A stretch of 64,000 bases of DNA from Stanieria cyanosphaera PCC 7437. GTDB lineage: Bacteria; Cyanobacteriota; Cyanobacteriia; Cyanobacteriales; Xenococcaceae. The notes under the pieces were generated by a model. It had not been told where the DNA came from, did not search any database, and saw nothing but the letters and a program-made list of their open reading frames with translations. The position numbers were made by a program, and so were the translations under genes. Positions 20,216-28,904 of the stretch are shown one piece after another (the first letter of the stretch is position 1; each line of letters opens with the position of its first letter). The DNA is taken from positions 4,608,501-4,672,500 of the forward strand of contig NC_019748.1 in the NCBI RefSeq assembly GCF_000317575.1, given 5' to 3'.

Positions 20216-20685
20216 AATACAGCAAGAGAATATACATCTAAAATTATACCTGCCCGAAATTGGGCTGGTATTTTTGTAAGTTTATTTTTTGAATGTTAAT
20301 TAACGATCTGGTAATAATTAAAATACAACTATTTATATTTTTGTGTTGCTGAAAATTATTTGCTTTCTTTGATATAGCAATTCTTAAATTGATGAAATAA
20401 ACCTTTACCAGTGGTTAGTAGAGAGGGAATGATCAACAATCAACAATTAACCATCAACAAAAAAACAGGATATTGACTGTATCTCATTAATGTGAGAAAA
20501 GCTAGATTTTTTTATAAAATATCTTTAATAATAAAATAAACAATTTTAAATCTTTTTAATTATTTTGTTGAACCGATGTAAATCTCTAAAATTATTAAAC
20601 CCTTGCTCTACTGAACAAGGGCAATGTGTCGTTTTTCTATCTTAATAAATTTTACCAAGATATTAATATACTAAAATTACTTAAT
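20216..20685. other. 470 bp AT-rich intergenic region
   Basis: It separates two minus-strand genes: gatB ends at its right edge and the small coiled-coil gene starts at its left. I see no gene. It holds one terminator-like hairpin at 20600-20621, and AATCAACAATTAACCATCAAC-type low-complexity sequence near 20432. Confidence 0.6.
20600..20621 (-). terminator. gatB: probable gatB terminator
   Basis: CCCTTG (20600-20605) pairs with CAAGGG (20616-20621). Read on the minus strand the hairpin is followed by TTTAATAATTTT. It lies 65 bp past the gatB stop. Confidence 0.45.
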
Positions 20686-22176
20686 TTACCCTGGTAATTT
20701 TTGGTCTAGTAATTGATTGGTTAATTTGGGATCTGCACGTCCACTGGTTTTCTTCATCACCTGTCCGACAAAGAAACCTTTAAGGTTAGTTTTTCCACTA
20801 CGGAATTTAGCTAATTCGTTGGGGTTAGCAGCTATTACCTCATCAATAATTTTTTCCAACTCTCCCGTATCAGAAATTTGAATTAATCCCTTGCTTTCGA
20901 CTAATTTTTGAACTGAACCACCTTTGGTTAAAAGTTCTGGTAAGATATCCTTGCCAATTTTTCCGCTAATAGTACCTTTGTCAATTAATTGAATTAATTC
21001 AGCCAAATTTTCAGGTTTGAGAGCAATTTCTGTAATATTTAAACCACTATTCTTTAAATATGCAGCAATATCACCCATGATCCAATTAGCTGCTTGTTTG
21101 GCATCCGCACCCCCACTTACCGCAGTTTCAAAATATTCTGCCACAGAGCGATCGTCAGTTAAAACTCTCGCATCATAAGCAGATAATCCTAATTCTGACT
21201 CATAACGATGTCTTTTACTTGCTGGCAACTCTGGTAGTTCCGCTTTCCAAGTTTCTAGTTGAGTATTTGAAACTTCAATTGGTGGTAAATCTGGTTCGGG
21301 AAAATAACGATAATCACTAGAACCTTCTTTAGAACGCATACTAATTGTGCGTCCAGAACCTTCTTCCCACAGACGAGTTTCTTGGATAATTGGTTCGCCG
21401 TTTTCAACTGCTTCTATTTGACGTTCAATTTCGTAATCGATCGCTTTTTGAATGGCACTAAAAGAATTCATATTCTTAATTTCTACTTTAGTCCCAAATT
21501 CTGTTTGACCGACAGGACGAATAGAAATATTGACATCGCAGCGCAGAGAACCTTCTTGCATCTTACCGTCGCTAATACCCAAATAAAGCATAATGCGACG
21601 TAATTCTTGAGCGTATTCTGCTGCTTCTTTGCCCGAACGTAAATCTGGTTCGGAAACAATTTCGAGCAACGGAATACCAGCACGATTAAAATCTACTAAG
21701 GAATAAGTCGAACCAGAAAGTCTGTCACTTCCTCCGTGAGTTAATTTCCCTGCATCTTCTTCCATGTGTAGACGAGTGATGCCAATTCTTTTTCTAATTG
21801 GTTCAGAATTAGGTTTCTCCGCAATTTCAATTTCTAGCCAACCATGTTCGGCAATAGGCAGATCGAATTGGGAAATTTGATAATTTTTCGGTAAATCGGG
21901 ATAAAAATACTGTTTACGGTCAAATTTGCTATAAGGTGCAATGGTACAGTTAAGAGCTAAACCTGCTTTAACAGCATATTCGAGAACTTTTTCATTCAAA
22001 ACAGGCAGTACCCCAGGATATCCTAAACAAATAGGAGAGATGTTGGTATTAGGATTATCTGGATCGAACTTGGTAGATTCGCTGCTAAAGATTTTGGTTT
22101 CAGTATTCAGTTGACAATGAGTTTCTAAGCCAATGATTGCTTCGTATTCTATCTTTTTCGGTGCAGCAGTAGTCAT
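20686..22176 (-). CDS. gatB: Asp-tRNA(Asn)/Glu-tRNA(Gln) amidotransferase subunit B
   Basis: 496 residues, full length. It shows the GatB signatures [15 protein letters not shown] at the start, [17 protein letters not shown] in the middle and a YqeY-like C-terminal tRNA-binding tail ([23 protein letters not shown]). With GatA and GatC, elsewhere in the genome, it converts Glu-tRNA(Gln) to Gln-tRNA(Gln). It appears monocistronic, with a 284 bp gap to glgC upstream. Confidence 0.97.
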   Translation of the reverse strand: MTTAAPKKIEYEAIIGLETHCQLNTETKIFSSESTKFDPDNPNTNISPICLGYPGVLPVLNEKVLEYAVKAGLALNCTIAPYSKFDRKQYFYPDLPKNYQISQFDLPIAEHGWLEIEIAEKPNSEPIRKRIGITRLHMEEDAGKLTHGGSDRLSGSTYSLVDFNRAGIPLLEIVSEPDLRSGKEAAEYAQELRRIMLYLGISDGKMQEGSLRCDVNISIRPVGQTEFGTKVEIKNMNSFSAIQKAIDYEIERQIEAVENGEPIIQETRLWEEGSGRTISMRSKEGSSDYRYFPEPDLPPIEVSNTQLETWKAELPELPASKRHRYESELGLSAYDARVLTDDRSVAEYFETAVSGGADAKQAANWIMGDIAAYLKNSGLNITEIALKPENLAELIQLIDKGTISGKIGKDILPELLTKGGSVQKLVESKGLIQISDTGELEKIIDEVIAANPNELAKFRSGKTNLKGFFVGQVMKKTSGRADPKLTNQLLDQKLPG

Positions 22177-22361
22177 AGTTTGTAGCTGGATAGTAAGTAT
22201 CTATAGATTTTTTATTGTATCTGCTGGCAAGATAGAATAAGCATTGAGTTAAACTAAACCGAAGAGTCAGCTAGAGATTTAGGCAAATGAAGAATAATTT
22301 CTTTTAGTTGATTCACACAAATAAAAATTGCAGCTAGCAGCGAATAAAGAAATTAAATAAC

Positions 22362-22441
22362 TAAAAAAACAGAAGGAAAAGGTCAAAAGAACAAAATTAG
22401 AATTTATTTTAATTTAATGTTCCGAATCTTTTTTCCTTCTG
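22362..22441 (-). terminator. glgC: probable glgC terminator
   Basis: Arms CAGAAGGAAAA (22370-22380) and TTTTCCTTCTG (22431-22441) form an 11 bp perfect stem around a long AT-rich loop. On the minus strand the stem is followed by TTTTTTTAG. It begins 20 bp beyond the glgC stop. Confidence 0.6.
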
Positions 22442-22460
22442 AAAATAAAACTGTTTTGGC

Positions 22461-23750
22461 TTAGATTATTGTTCCATCGGGGATAGTGGCATTTTTTAAA
22501 ACTACAACTATACCGCTACGAATATAAAAACCTTCGCTTTCTCTTTCTGCCTCTTCAATGCCCTCTTTATTAATAATCTGCACGTTACGCCCAATCCGAG
22601 CATTTTTATCAATAATCGCTCGCCGAATTGTACTGCCTTCACCAATTCCGACAGGTATACGTCCCTCGCTTAAACCAGAATTTCTTTCGGCAAAAGGTTC
22701 ATAGAAATCAGAACCCATCAGGAGAGTATCTTCAATGATACAGTCAGATTCAATTCGAGTCCGAACTCCTAACACAGAATGATGAATTCGACAATTTTTG
22801 AGAATACAACCCTCACCAATCATGGATTCACTCACCTGGCAATTGAGCATTTTACTTGGCGGCAAATAACGAGAACGGGTGTAAATGGGAGCTTTCTCAT
22901 CATAAAAACTAAAAGGTGGCTGAGGCTGCTGAGTTAAAGCCAAATTTGCGTGATAAAAAGCTTCTATAGTTCCGATATCTTCCCAATAACCATTAAAAAG
23001 ATAAGCTTGAACATTATGATTTTTAGCAGCAGCAGGAATAATTTCTTTGCCAAAATCCGTTTGTTCTAAGTTTCGTTTGAGTAAATCCACCAAAACGTCT
23101 TTTTTAAATATGTAAATCCCCATAGAAGCAATATAGGGTTTTTGTTTCGCTTCTTCAGGTGTCAACCCCAAAACGGTAGTATCTACCTGCATATTTTTGA
23201 GTGCTTCTCCTTTCGGTTTTTCGCTAAAGTCAATTACTCTACCTTGAGAATCAATCTTCATCAAACCAAAACTAGAGGCAGGTTTTTCATCAATCGGCAC
23301 AACAGACAAAGTAATATCAGCCTTAGTATCTCGATGACGTTGAATGAATTCACTATAATCCATTCGATAAAGATGATCTCCTGAGAGAATTAAATATTCA
23401 TCAATATCCCACTCTTCTAAAAGATTTAAGTATTGCCTTACTGCATCGGCTGTACCTTGAAACCAACGAAAGCCCTCAGCAGTTTGCTGTGCTGATAGCA
23501 CTTCGACAAACCCTTCGCTGAAGCCAGAAAAAATATAACTTCGATTGAGATGTCGGTTTAAAGAAGCCGAATTGAATTGAGTCAAAACATAGATTTTTTG
23601 AATTTCTGAGTTAATACAATTACTAACAGGAATATCTATTAGGCGGTATTTACTAGCTAATGGTACTGCTGGTTTTGCTCTTAATTTAGTTAATGGATAA
23701 AGACGAGTACCCGCGCCTCCTCCAAGAATTATGGCTAATACTCTTTTCAC
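22461..23750 (-). CDS. glgC: glucose-1-phosphate adenylyltransferase
   Basis: 429 residues, the usual cyanobacterial length. The N-terminal nucleotidyltransferase domain has [22 protein letters not shown] and the glucose-1-phosphate region near [10 protein letters not shown]; the C-terminal half is a left-handed beta-helix ending in [14 protein letters not shown], as in the 3-phosphoglycerate-activated cyanobacterial and plant enzymes. It makes ADP-glucose for glycogen. It is divergent from sufE with ~200 bp between. Confidence 0.97.
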   Translation of the reverse strand: MKRVLAIILGGGAGTRLYPLTKLRAKPAVPLASKYRLIDIPVSNCINSEIQKIYVLTQFNSASLNRHLNRSYIFSGFSEGFVEVLSAQQTAEGFRWFQGTADAVRQYLNLLEEWDIDEYLILSGDHLYRMDYSEFIQRHRDTKADITLSVVPIDEKPASSFGLMKIDSQGRVIDFSEKPKGEALKNMQVDTTVLGLTPEEAKQKPYIASMGIYIFKKDVLVDLLKRNLEQTDFGKEIIPAAAKNHNVQAYLFNGYWEDIGTIEAFYHANLALTQQPQPPFSFYDEKAPIYTRSRYLPPSKMLNCQVSESMIGEGCILKNCRIHHSVLGVRTRIESDCIIEDTLLMGSDFYEPFAERNSGLSEGRIPVGIGEGSTIRRAIIDKNARIGRNVQIINKEGIEEAERESEGFYIRSGIVVVLKNATIPDGTII

Positions 23751-23954
23751 AAAAAAAACCTCGTGACTGCCTATTACCTCTCAAAATCAAGTTTATCTGA
23801 CAAAGGAACTCATTTAAGTAAACTCAAAACAGGTTTTTCTGTGATTGCTCAAAAAATACCGAGCTAGAAACTGAGGAAATGTTAATATGAGGCTAGTCCT
23901 AGACTTTATGTAATTGTTCTAGAAATATTTAGTAGTATTCTAATTATCTCGTCT

Positions 23955-24386
23955 ATGACCACACCTCTGCCTCCAAATTTAGAACGAATTGTCGAACGTT
24001 TTAAACGTCGTTCTAATCCAAAACAGCGTTATGAGCAATTGCTTTGGTATGCCAAAAAATTGCCAGCCATGCCAGAAGAAGATAAAATTCCAGAGAATAA
24101 AGTTAATGGCTGCGTTTCTCAGGTATACATTACTGCTAATTTGGAAAATGGAAAAATTAGGTATCAGGGAGATTCTGATGCCCAATTAGTGAAGGGTTTA
24201 GTTGCACTACTTATTGAAGGGTTAGACGGTTTAACTCCTGAAGAAATAATTCAAGTAACTCCAGACTTTATCGAAGAAACAGGTTTAAAAGTGAGTTTAA
24301 CTCCCTCACGAGCTAATGGTTTTTATAACATTTTTCAAATGATGAAGAAAAAAGCTTTAGGATTTCATTTGGGAATGTCTGCTTAA
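23955..24386 (+). CDS. sufE: SufE family sulfur acceptor protein
   Basis: 143 residues. The sulfur-accepting cysteine is C53 in NKVNGCVSQVYI, within the typical RYEQLLWYAKKLP...PEEDKIPENKVNGC order, and the C-terminus ends PSRANGFYNIFQMMKKKAL. It stimulates a cysteine desulfurase (SufS) and takes over the persulfide for Fe-S assembly. It is isolated from suf genes here and converges on the Fur-family gene 47 bp away. Confidence 0.93.
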   Translation: MTTPLPPNLERIVERFKRRSNPKQRYEQLLWYAKKLPAMPEEDKIPENKVNGCVSQVYITANLENGKIRYQGDSDAQLVKGLVALLIEGLDGLTPEEIIQVTPDFIEETGLKVSLTPSRANGFYNIFQMMKKKALGFHLGMSA

Positions 24387-24433
24387 AATCCTAACGTGGT
24401 GGAGTTAAAGTGAAGTATTAATTTAATAAGGAA

Positions 24434-24952
24434 CTATTGGGTTTGTAATTTTTTACCTCCAGAAATAGCACGAGTACAACACCAGTTACTAGGCAAAGCA
24501 GATGGCCATCCCATTCTCAATGCTTCTGGACAAATAGTCATTACTGTCAACTGACAGTCAATGAGTTGAAATCCTTCTTTTTCACATTGTTTGAGACTGT
24601 GTTTTAAGATTGAATCATCTTTAAATTCAATGGTGTTGTTACATTGAATACAAACAATATGATGGTGATGATGAGGATAGGGTTGATTTAATTCATAGTG
24701 TTTGTGTCCTTCGGCTAATTCTAATTCTCGGAGAATTCCCATTCGTGTCATTAATTTTACGCTACGGTAAATTGTTGATAGACTGATAGACTCTCCTCGA
24801 TTGTCCAACAAACCGTGTAGTTCTTCTGCGCTTAGATGATTTCCCTTGGGTAAATTTTGAAAAACGTGTAAAATTTTTTCTCGCTGAGGTGTCATCCGCC
24901 AACCTTTAGCGTTCAATTCAGCTTTGAGAGAAGTTGCATTGTAATGAGGCAT
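24434..24952 (-). CDS. Fur-family transcriptional repressor (PerR-like; Zur possible)
   Basis: 172 residues: winged helix ~1-85 (WRMTPQREKILHVFQ, SISLSTIYRSVKLM) and dimer/metal domain with a His run near 95 (PHHHHHIVC). The first structural zinc pair is present (C101, C104 in CIQC). The second reads CPEA, so C141 is present but the partner is A144; nearby CQLTV and WCC cysteines might substitute. The sequence is closest in memory to cyanobacterial PerR (slr1738 type), but I cannot exclude Zur. The gene is divergent from a small dimeric-barrel gene, and Fur-like operator sequences lie between them, suggesting autoregulation. Confidence 0.85.
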   Translation of the reverse strand: MPHYNATSLKAELNAKGWRMTPQREKILHVFQNLPKGNHLSAEELHGLLDNRGESISLSTIYRSVKLMTRMGILRELELAEGHKHYELNQPYPHHHHHIVCIQCNNTIEFKDDSILKHSLKQCEKEGFQLIDCQLTVMTICPEALRMGWPSALPSNWCCTRAISGGKKLQTQ

Positions 24953-24984
24953 TTTAAAGTCGCTTTCAGTCGAGTATATCTATT

Positions 24985-25049
24985 GACAATGATAATTGTC
25001 TAGGCAATTTATTTGCAACAAACTAAATTAATTGATAATCATTTGCAAG
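24985..25049. promoter_or_regulatory. candidate Fur-family operators
   Basis: GACAATGATAATTGTC (24985-25000) is a perfect 6-4-6 inverted repeat, and TTGATAATCATTTGCAA lies 32 bp further on (25032-25048). Both match the GATAAT/ATTATC half-site grammar of Fur, PerR and Zur boxes and sit within ~100 bp of the repressor start, so they may control both divergent genes. Confidence 0.5.
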
Positions 25050-25223
25050 TTGTTAATGTTCTCAATCGAGGATTTGTGGTTCACTGTGGAATCAAATTAA
25101 TTTTTTTAAATTGGCACAAATTTTTTTTATAGCTAGAGATTAAAAAACTCTTTAGAACTATCGCTATCAGACAATTTGGAGCGTAAATCGTAAGTAACAA
25201 GACTAATTTAGGAAAAAACTTCA

Positions 25224-25553
25224 ATGTCTGAATTTCTCGATTTTCTTAAACATAAATATGCCTACGTCGCTATTGGTGAATTTAAACCTGGTAGATTTGC
25301 TGAAGCGCAAAAACTCTATGAAAAGGCTGTTTCTACTTATACTACTGGCTTTAAAGGAGCATATTTGCTGCAAAAACCAGGAACAGATGAAGGGATCGCT
25401 GTGATTATGTGGGACAAAATTGACGATATGCAAGATAATGTCTCAGAAGCTTATGAAGCTATATTGAAGCAGATGTCTCATTTGTACAAGACTCCACCTA
25501 CTACTTCTTTTTATGAGGTATGTAGTGAGATAGGTACTGAAGCAAAAGTTTAA
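25224..25553 (+). CDS. small dimeric alpha/beta-barrel-like protein
   Basis: 109 residues, soluble. The pattern YVAIGEFKPGRFAEAQKLYEKAVSTY, then GAYLLQKPGTDEGIAVIMWD, then helix and strand is the split-barrel arrangement of ABM/NIPSNAP-like proteins. I do not recognise a catalytic residue. It is divergent from the Fur-family repressor with candidate operators between, so metal- or peroxide-responsive expression is a reasonable inference. It is followed by two hairpins (25619-25657 and 25697-25730) before the convergent collagen-like gene. Confidence 0.7.
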   Translation: MSEFLDFLKHKYAYVAIGEFKPGRFAEAQKLYEKAVSTYTTGFKGAYLLQKPGTDEGIAVIMWDKIDDMQDNVSEAYEAILKQMSHLYKTPPTTSFYEVCSEIGTEAKV

Positions 25554-25696
25554 TCAATTGGTTATTAGTTGTTTAACTTTTTACTAAAGGACAAAACTTG
25601 AAAAGAAATGTAGAAAAAGGGTTTGATGAAAAGTAACTATGCTTAAACATTAAACCCTATCAAAAGAATAATCTTGGTGAAAAATACCAAGAGAAA

Positions 25697-25730
25697 CAAT
25701 AAATTTTAGGGTGAAGAAAATTTATTATTG
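25697..25730. terminator. bidirectional terminator-like hairpin
   Basis: CAATAAATTTT (25697-25707) pairs with AAAATTTATTATTG (25717-25730) with one bulge and is followed by TTTTG. It lies between the convergent genes at 25224 and 25887. Confidence 0.45.
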
Positions 25731-25749
25731 TTTTGAGAATTAATAAAAT

Positions 25750-25784
25750 GCGATCTCGGCGAATCCGAGGCGCGGAGCGATCGC
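25750..25784. repeat. intergenic copy of the GCGATC-bounded GC-rich repeat
   Basis: It begins GCGATCTCGGCGAATCCGAG, continues through GGCGCGGAGCG (25769-25779) and ends with GCGATCGC. It shares both flank and core with the copy inside ols at 9210-9268. Confidence 0.65.
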
Positions 25785-25886
25785 AATTGCTCATGATCCT
25801 CTACATTTTTACCTGTTCGTTATTCCTGGTTGGAGTAGGCAAGAAATTAAAATTATAAAAAAGTTTTTAGAAAAATTTGTTAGGTT

Positions 25887-27347
25887 TTAATCTTTAATTT
25901 TATGTCTGATAATAAGTTGCTGTTGTTTGGAGTTACCAGCTAAAGAACGATTGGCATTTAATTGTATTTCAATTTGTACACCTGGTTCGAGAAATTCTTG
26001 TGGAATTGGTAACTGACCTAATTTGATGACAAAGTTATCTCCATCGCGATTAATTAACTTAGGAGGTATTTTTCCTTCAAATTTAGTGCGATAATCAAAG
26101 GAACGACGGAATATACCACCATCATCGGAATTGCTGACACGATATTTAACAGAAAAATCTGTTGAAACTACATCCGATTGACTTGCCTTATCAATTAAAT
26201 TTAATTGAAGATTAGTTCCTTGACCAGATAATCCTTCGCTTTTCAATCGAGTGGCATCTTTAGCGCGAACAGCATTAAAGACAAACAATTCTGTAATCTT
26301 ATTTTGTTTGGAACTAGTAGTTTCTAACCAAAGGTCTTCAGGAATACCAATTTCAGCATCGTTTGCTCCTTTTAAACTCAGTGTAATTTTTGAGTCGGCA
26401 AAATCATTGACTGGTTGAGGTGCATCCCAAACCATTAAAACTGTATGTTCATGACGAGCTACTAATTCTTGATAGCGATCGCTTATAATTGAACCAGGAG
26501 CAAACAAAGCAGTTGCATTATCGTGAGTTTCCCAGATATTTTTAGATAAAGTAAAACCTCGGTCTTTGAGTTCTGCGATCGCAATAGTTGCAGTAGGTTG
26601 ATCGGGTGCTAGAGATTTATCTAAATTAATTAGAGTAATAGTACCTAAACTTCCTACTCTACCTTTTCTACCGTTACGACCTAATTGACCATCATAGCCT
26701 TCTTGACATTTAAATTCGCTAGTAGTGCAATTGTAGTCATCACTACCAGGTTTCCCTGAACAAGTTGGTTGATTCCAAGCAGGATTTGAACATTTACAAC
26801 CTTGTCCTGGTTCTCCCCCTTTACCTGGTTCTCCCCCTTCACCACCAGAAGCAATAATAAAAATTTGTTTGAGATCTTCTTTATTAGTAGTATAAACAGT
26901 TAAAGAACCTCCATTACCACCATTACCGCCATCACCGCCATCGCCTCCATTGCCACCGTTAGCACCTTGAATATTGCGATTGAAGTCTTTTGGTTGTTCT
27001 TGACAATTGGCGTTAGCACCAGCACTACCATTAGTACCAGCATGACCGTTTTCTCCCGCTAAATCTAAAGTCATAGGAGAACCATCGGCAAAAATAGTTA
27101 GACTGTCGCTGTTTCTACCATCTTGACCCTTTTCTCCAGATTGACCATCTTGACCCTGTTTGCCAATTTTTTCGATTTCCGCAGCTTGACTGGGGAACGC
27201 CAGTGGCAGTAGGCTTTGCCCTTGCAGAGCAGAGTACCTGTCACTAGTAGAGAAACAAATAATTGACGGTGAGGTAGCAGTTAAAAACTGAGGAAAAGTA
27301 ACAATCGCGATGAAGAGAGTAAATTTACCCCAGAAACGTACTTTCAT
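25887..27347 (-). CDS. secreted collagen-like (Gly-X-Y) protein
   Basis: 486 residues. An N-terminal hydrophobic stretch (FTLFIAIVTFPQFLTA) suggests a signal peptide. Residues ~62-235 are Gly-rich with collagen-like triplets (GKQGQDGQSGEKGQDGRN, GGNGGDGGDGGNGGNGG, GEPGKGGEPGQG), interrupted by short beta-like segments (SLTIFADG, SLTVYTTN) and six or so cysteines (CKC, CSGK, NCTT, KCQE). Residues ~240-486 look like a beta-rich domain without recognisable family. I infer an exported surface or matrix protein. It has no partner gene nearby. The segment encoding ~36-54 (YSALQGQSLLPLAFPSQ) is GC-rich against its surroundings and may be an inserted repeat. Confidence 0.7.
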   Translation of the reverse strand: MKVRFWGKFTLFIAIVTFPQFLTATSPSIICFSTSDRYSALQGQSLLPLAFPSQAAEIEKIGKQGQDGQSGEKGQDGRNSDSLTIFADGSPMTLDLAGENGHAGTNGSAGANANCQEQPKDFNRNIQGANGGNGGDGGDGGNGGNGGSLTVYTTNKEDLKQIFIIASGGEGGEPGKGGEPGQGCKCSNPAWNQPTCSGKPGSDDYNCTTSEFKCQEGYDGQLGRNGRKGRVGSLGTITLINLDKSLAPDQPTATIAIAELKDRGFTLSKNIWETHDNATALFAPGSIISDRYQELVARHEHTVLMVWDAPQPVNDFADSKITLSLKGANDAEIGIPEDLWLETTSSKQNKITELFVFNAVRAKDATRLKSEGLSGQGTNLQLNLIDKASQSDVVSTDFSVKYRVSNSDDGGIFRRSFDYRTKFEGKIPPKLINRDGDNFVIKLGQLPIPQEFLEPGVQIEIQLNANRSLAGNSKQQQLIIRHKIKD

Positions 27348-27523
27348 ACTAAATTGGCTTGATTACACTTTCGCTATTGGTATGCCATACTTTTTCCTAA
27401 TTGTCGAGATTTTGTTGGCTTTTGTTAAAAGAAATTAAAGGCAGGAGGCAGAAGGCAGGAGACAAAAAGTAAAAAGTAAAAAGAAAGAATATTTATTTTT
27501 GTTCCCTGTTCCCTAATAATTAA

Positions 27524-27558
27524 TACTGGTAACTGGTAACTGGCAACTGATAACTGAA
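27524..27558. repeat. STRR heptamer array, copy 1
   Basis: Five consecutive 7 bp units: TACTGGT, AACTGGT, AACTGGC, AACTGAT, AACTGAA. It lies immediately downstream of the GT4 gene, between two minus-strand genes. Confidence 0.75.
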
Positions 27559-27561
27559 CAA

Positions 27562-28752
27562 TTATTCCCAAGTACATTGCGTCCGTTCGTGTAAAATGCG
27601 TCCATAAACTGCTTCGGTGGCAACTGCTAGTTTTTTCCAACAGAAACGAGTTGCTAAAGATTGATAAGCATTATCGATCAACCACTGGGCGTAACCAGGA
27701 TTTTTGAGAACTTCTAAAATACCCCAGGCGAGGGAATTGGAATTGTTAGCATAGGTCACAACCCCTGTTTTGGTATGTTGTACTACTTCGGGTAAACCAC
27801 CTGTATCTGAAACCACAACTGGAACTTTTGCTGCAAAACTTTCCAAAGCGACAATGCCAAAAGGTTCATAGAGAGAGGGAAAAACAGCACAATCAGCAAT
27901 GGTTTGAAACTTATCTAAATCATGGTCAGACATAAAACCTGTAAAGTAACAATGATCCCAAATGCCTAAATTCCAAGCTTGTTGTTTGAGATGATCGGTA
28001 TTACCACCACCAATAATCACAAATTTAACGTGACCCCCCATTTCCCTGAGTACTTTTGGGGCAGCATTAAGTAAGACAAATACACCTTTTTCATAAGCCA
28101 TGCGACCGACATAGTACACTATTTTTTGACGGTCTTCGGCAAAACGACGGCGAAAACTAACTCGATCAAAATTATCCGCTTGTAGTTTTTTTTCTGGACG
28201 AATGCCATTGTAGACAACATCGATTTTATCCCAAGGACATTGTAAAGCTCGTTCAACTTCATAACGCATATACTGACTACAAACAATTACCCGCCAAGCT
28301 TCGTAAGCGAGTTTTGTTTCTTTGCCGTGAATATATCTTTGTTCTTCAGTGTAAATTCCGTTGTAACGACCATACTCAGTCGCGTGAATGGTAGCTACTA
28401 AAGGAATTTTGAAAAGATGTTTGAGAGCGATCGCAGCATCTCCAACCAACCAATCATGGGCATGAATCAGATCGAAATTGCCTTCTTCTGTAATTAATTT
28501 CCCACCATGATTACCCATGCTTTCATTCATATTAACGACCCAGTGGAAAAAGTCATAACTTCCTGCCACAGATACGCGATGAATATGAACTCCATCTACT
28601 ATTTCATAGCGAGGGGCTGAACCAAATTCAACAGTGAGTAAATGAATTTCGTGTCCTAAGTTAGCAATTTCTGGATACAATTCTGCAACATGACGTGCAA
28701 TCCCACCGACAATTCGAGGCGGAAATTCCCAAGCTAATACTAAAATCTTCAT
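27562..28752 (-). CDS. GT4 glycosyltransferase, glycogen-synthase-like
   Basis: 396 residues from the preferred start. The frame opens at ATG 28767 (MGMGLMKIL), but MKILVLAWEFPPRIVGGIARHV from ATG 28752 is the natural GT-B N-terminus, so I use that. The acceptor-domain motif WEFPPRIVGGI and the donor-domain PSLYEPFGIVALE near residue 300 are clear. The GT4/GT5-like family includes cyanobacterial hexosyltransferases of unknown acceptor. It lies 137 bp downstream of the DUF2079 gene on the same strand. Confidence 0.88.
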   Translation of the reverse strand: MKILVLAWEFPPRIVGGIARHVAELYPEIANLGHEIHLLTVEFGSAPRYEIVDGVHIHRVSVAGSYDFFHWVVNMNESMGNHGGKLITEEGNFDLIHAHDWLVGDAAIALKHLFKIPLVATIHATEYGRYNGIYTEEQRYIHGKETKLAYEAWRVIVCSQYMRYEVERALQCPWDKIDVVYNGIRPEKKLQADNFDRVSFRRRFAEDRQKIVYYVGRMAYEKGVFVLLNAAPKVLREMGGHVKFVIIGGGNTDHLKQQAWNLGIWDHCYFTGFMSDHDLDKFQTIADCAVFPSLYEPFGIVALESFAAKVPVVVSDTGGLPEVVQHTKTGVVTYANNSNSLAWGILEVLKNPGYAQWLIDNAYQSLATRFCWKKLAVATEAVYGRILHERTQCTWE

Positions 28753-28904
28753 CAACCCCATCCCCACGCTTACTCTAATTCTCTAATTGGATACAAATTT
28801 ACATACTTATGGCAGTTTATCAAGAGGAGATCGAGTTGGTTGGTAACAATTACCTAATATATTTGGATTTTTTGACAGGTGGGGCGCAGATACGCCCCTG
28901 GCGT

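Larger units (their letters stand above)
25554..25886. other. 333 bp convergent intergenic region
   Basis: No gene seen. It contains a GGGTTTGATG/CATTAAACCC stem-loop (25619-25657), a second AT stem-loop (25697-25730) and one copy of the GC-rich palindromic repeat (25750-25784). Confidence 0.6.
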
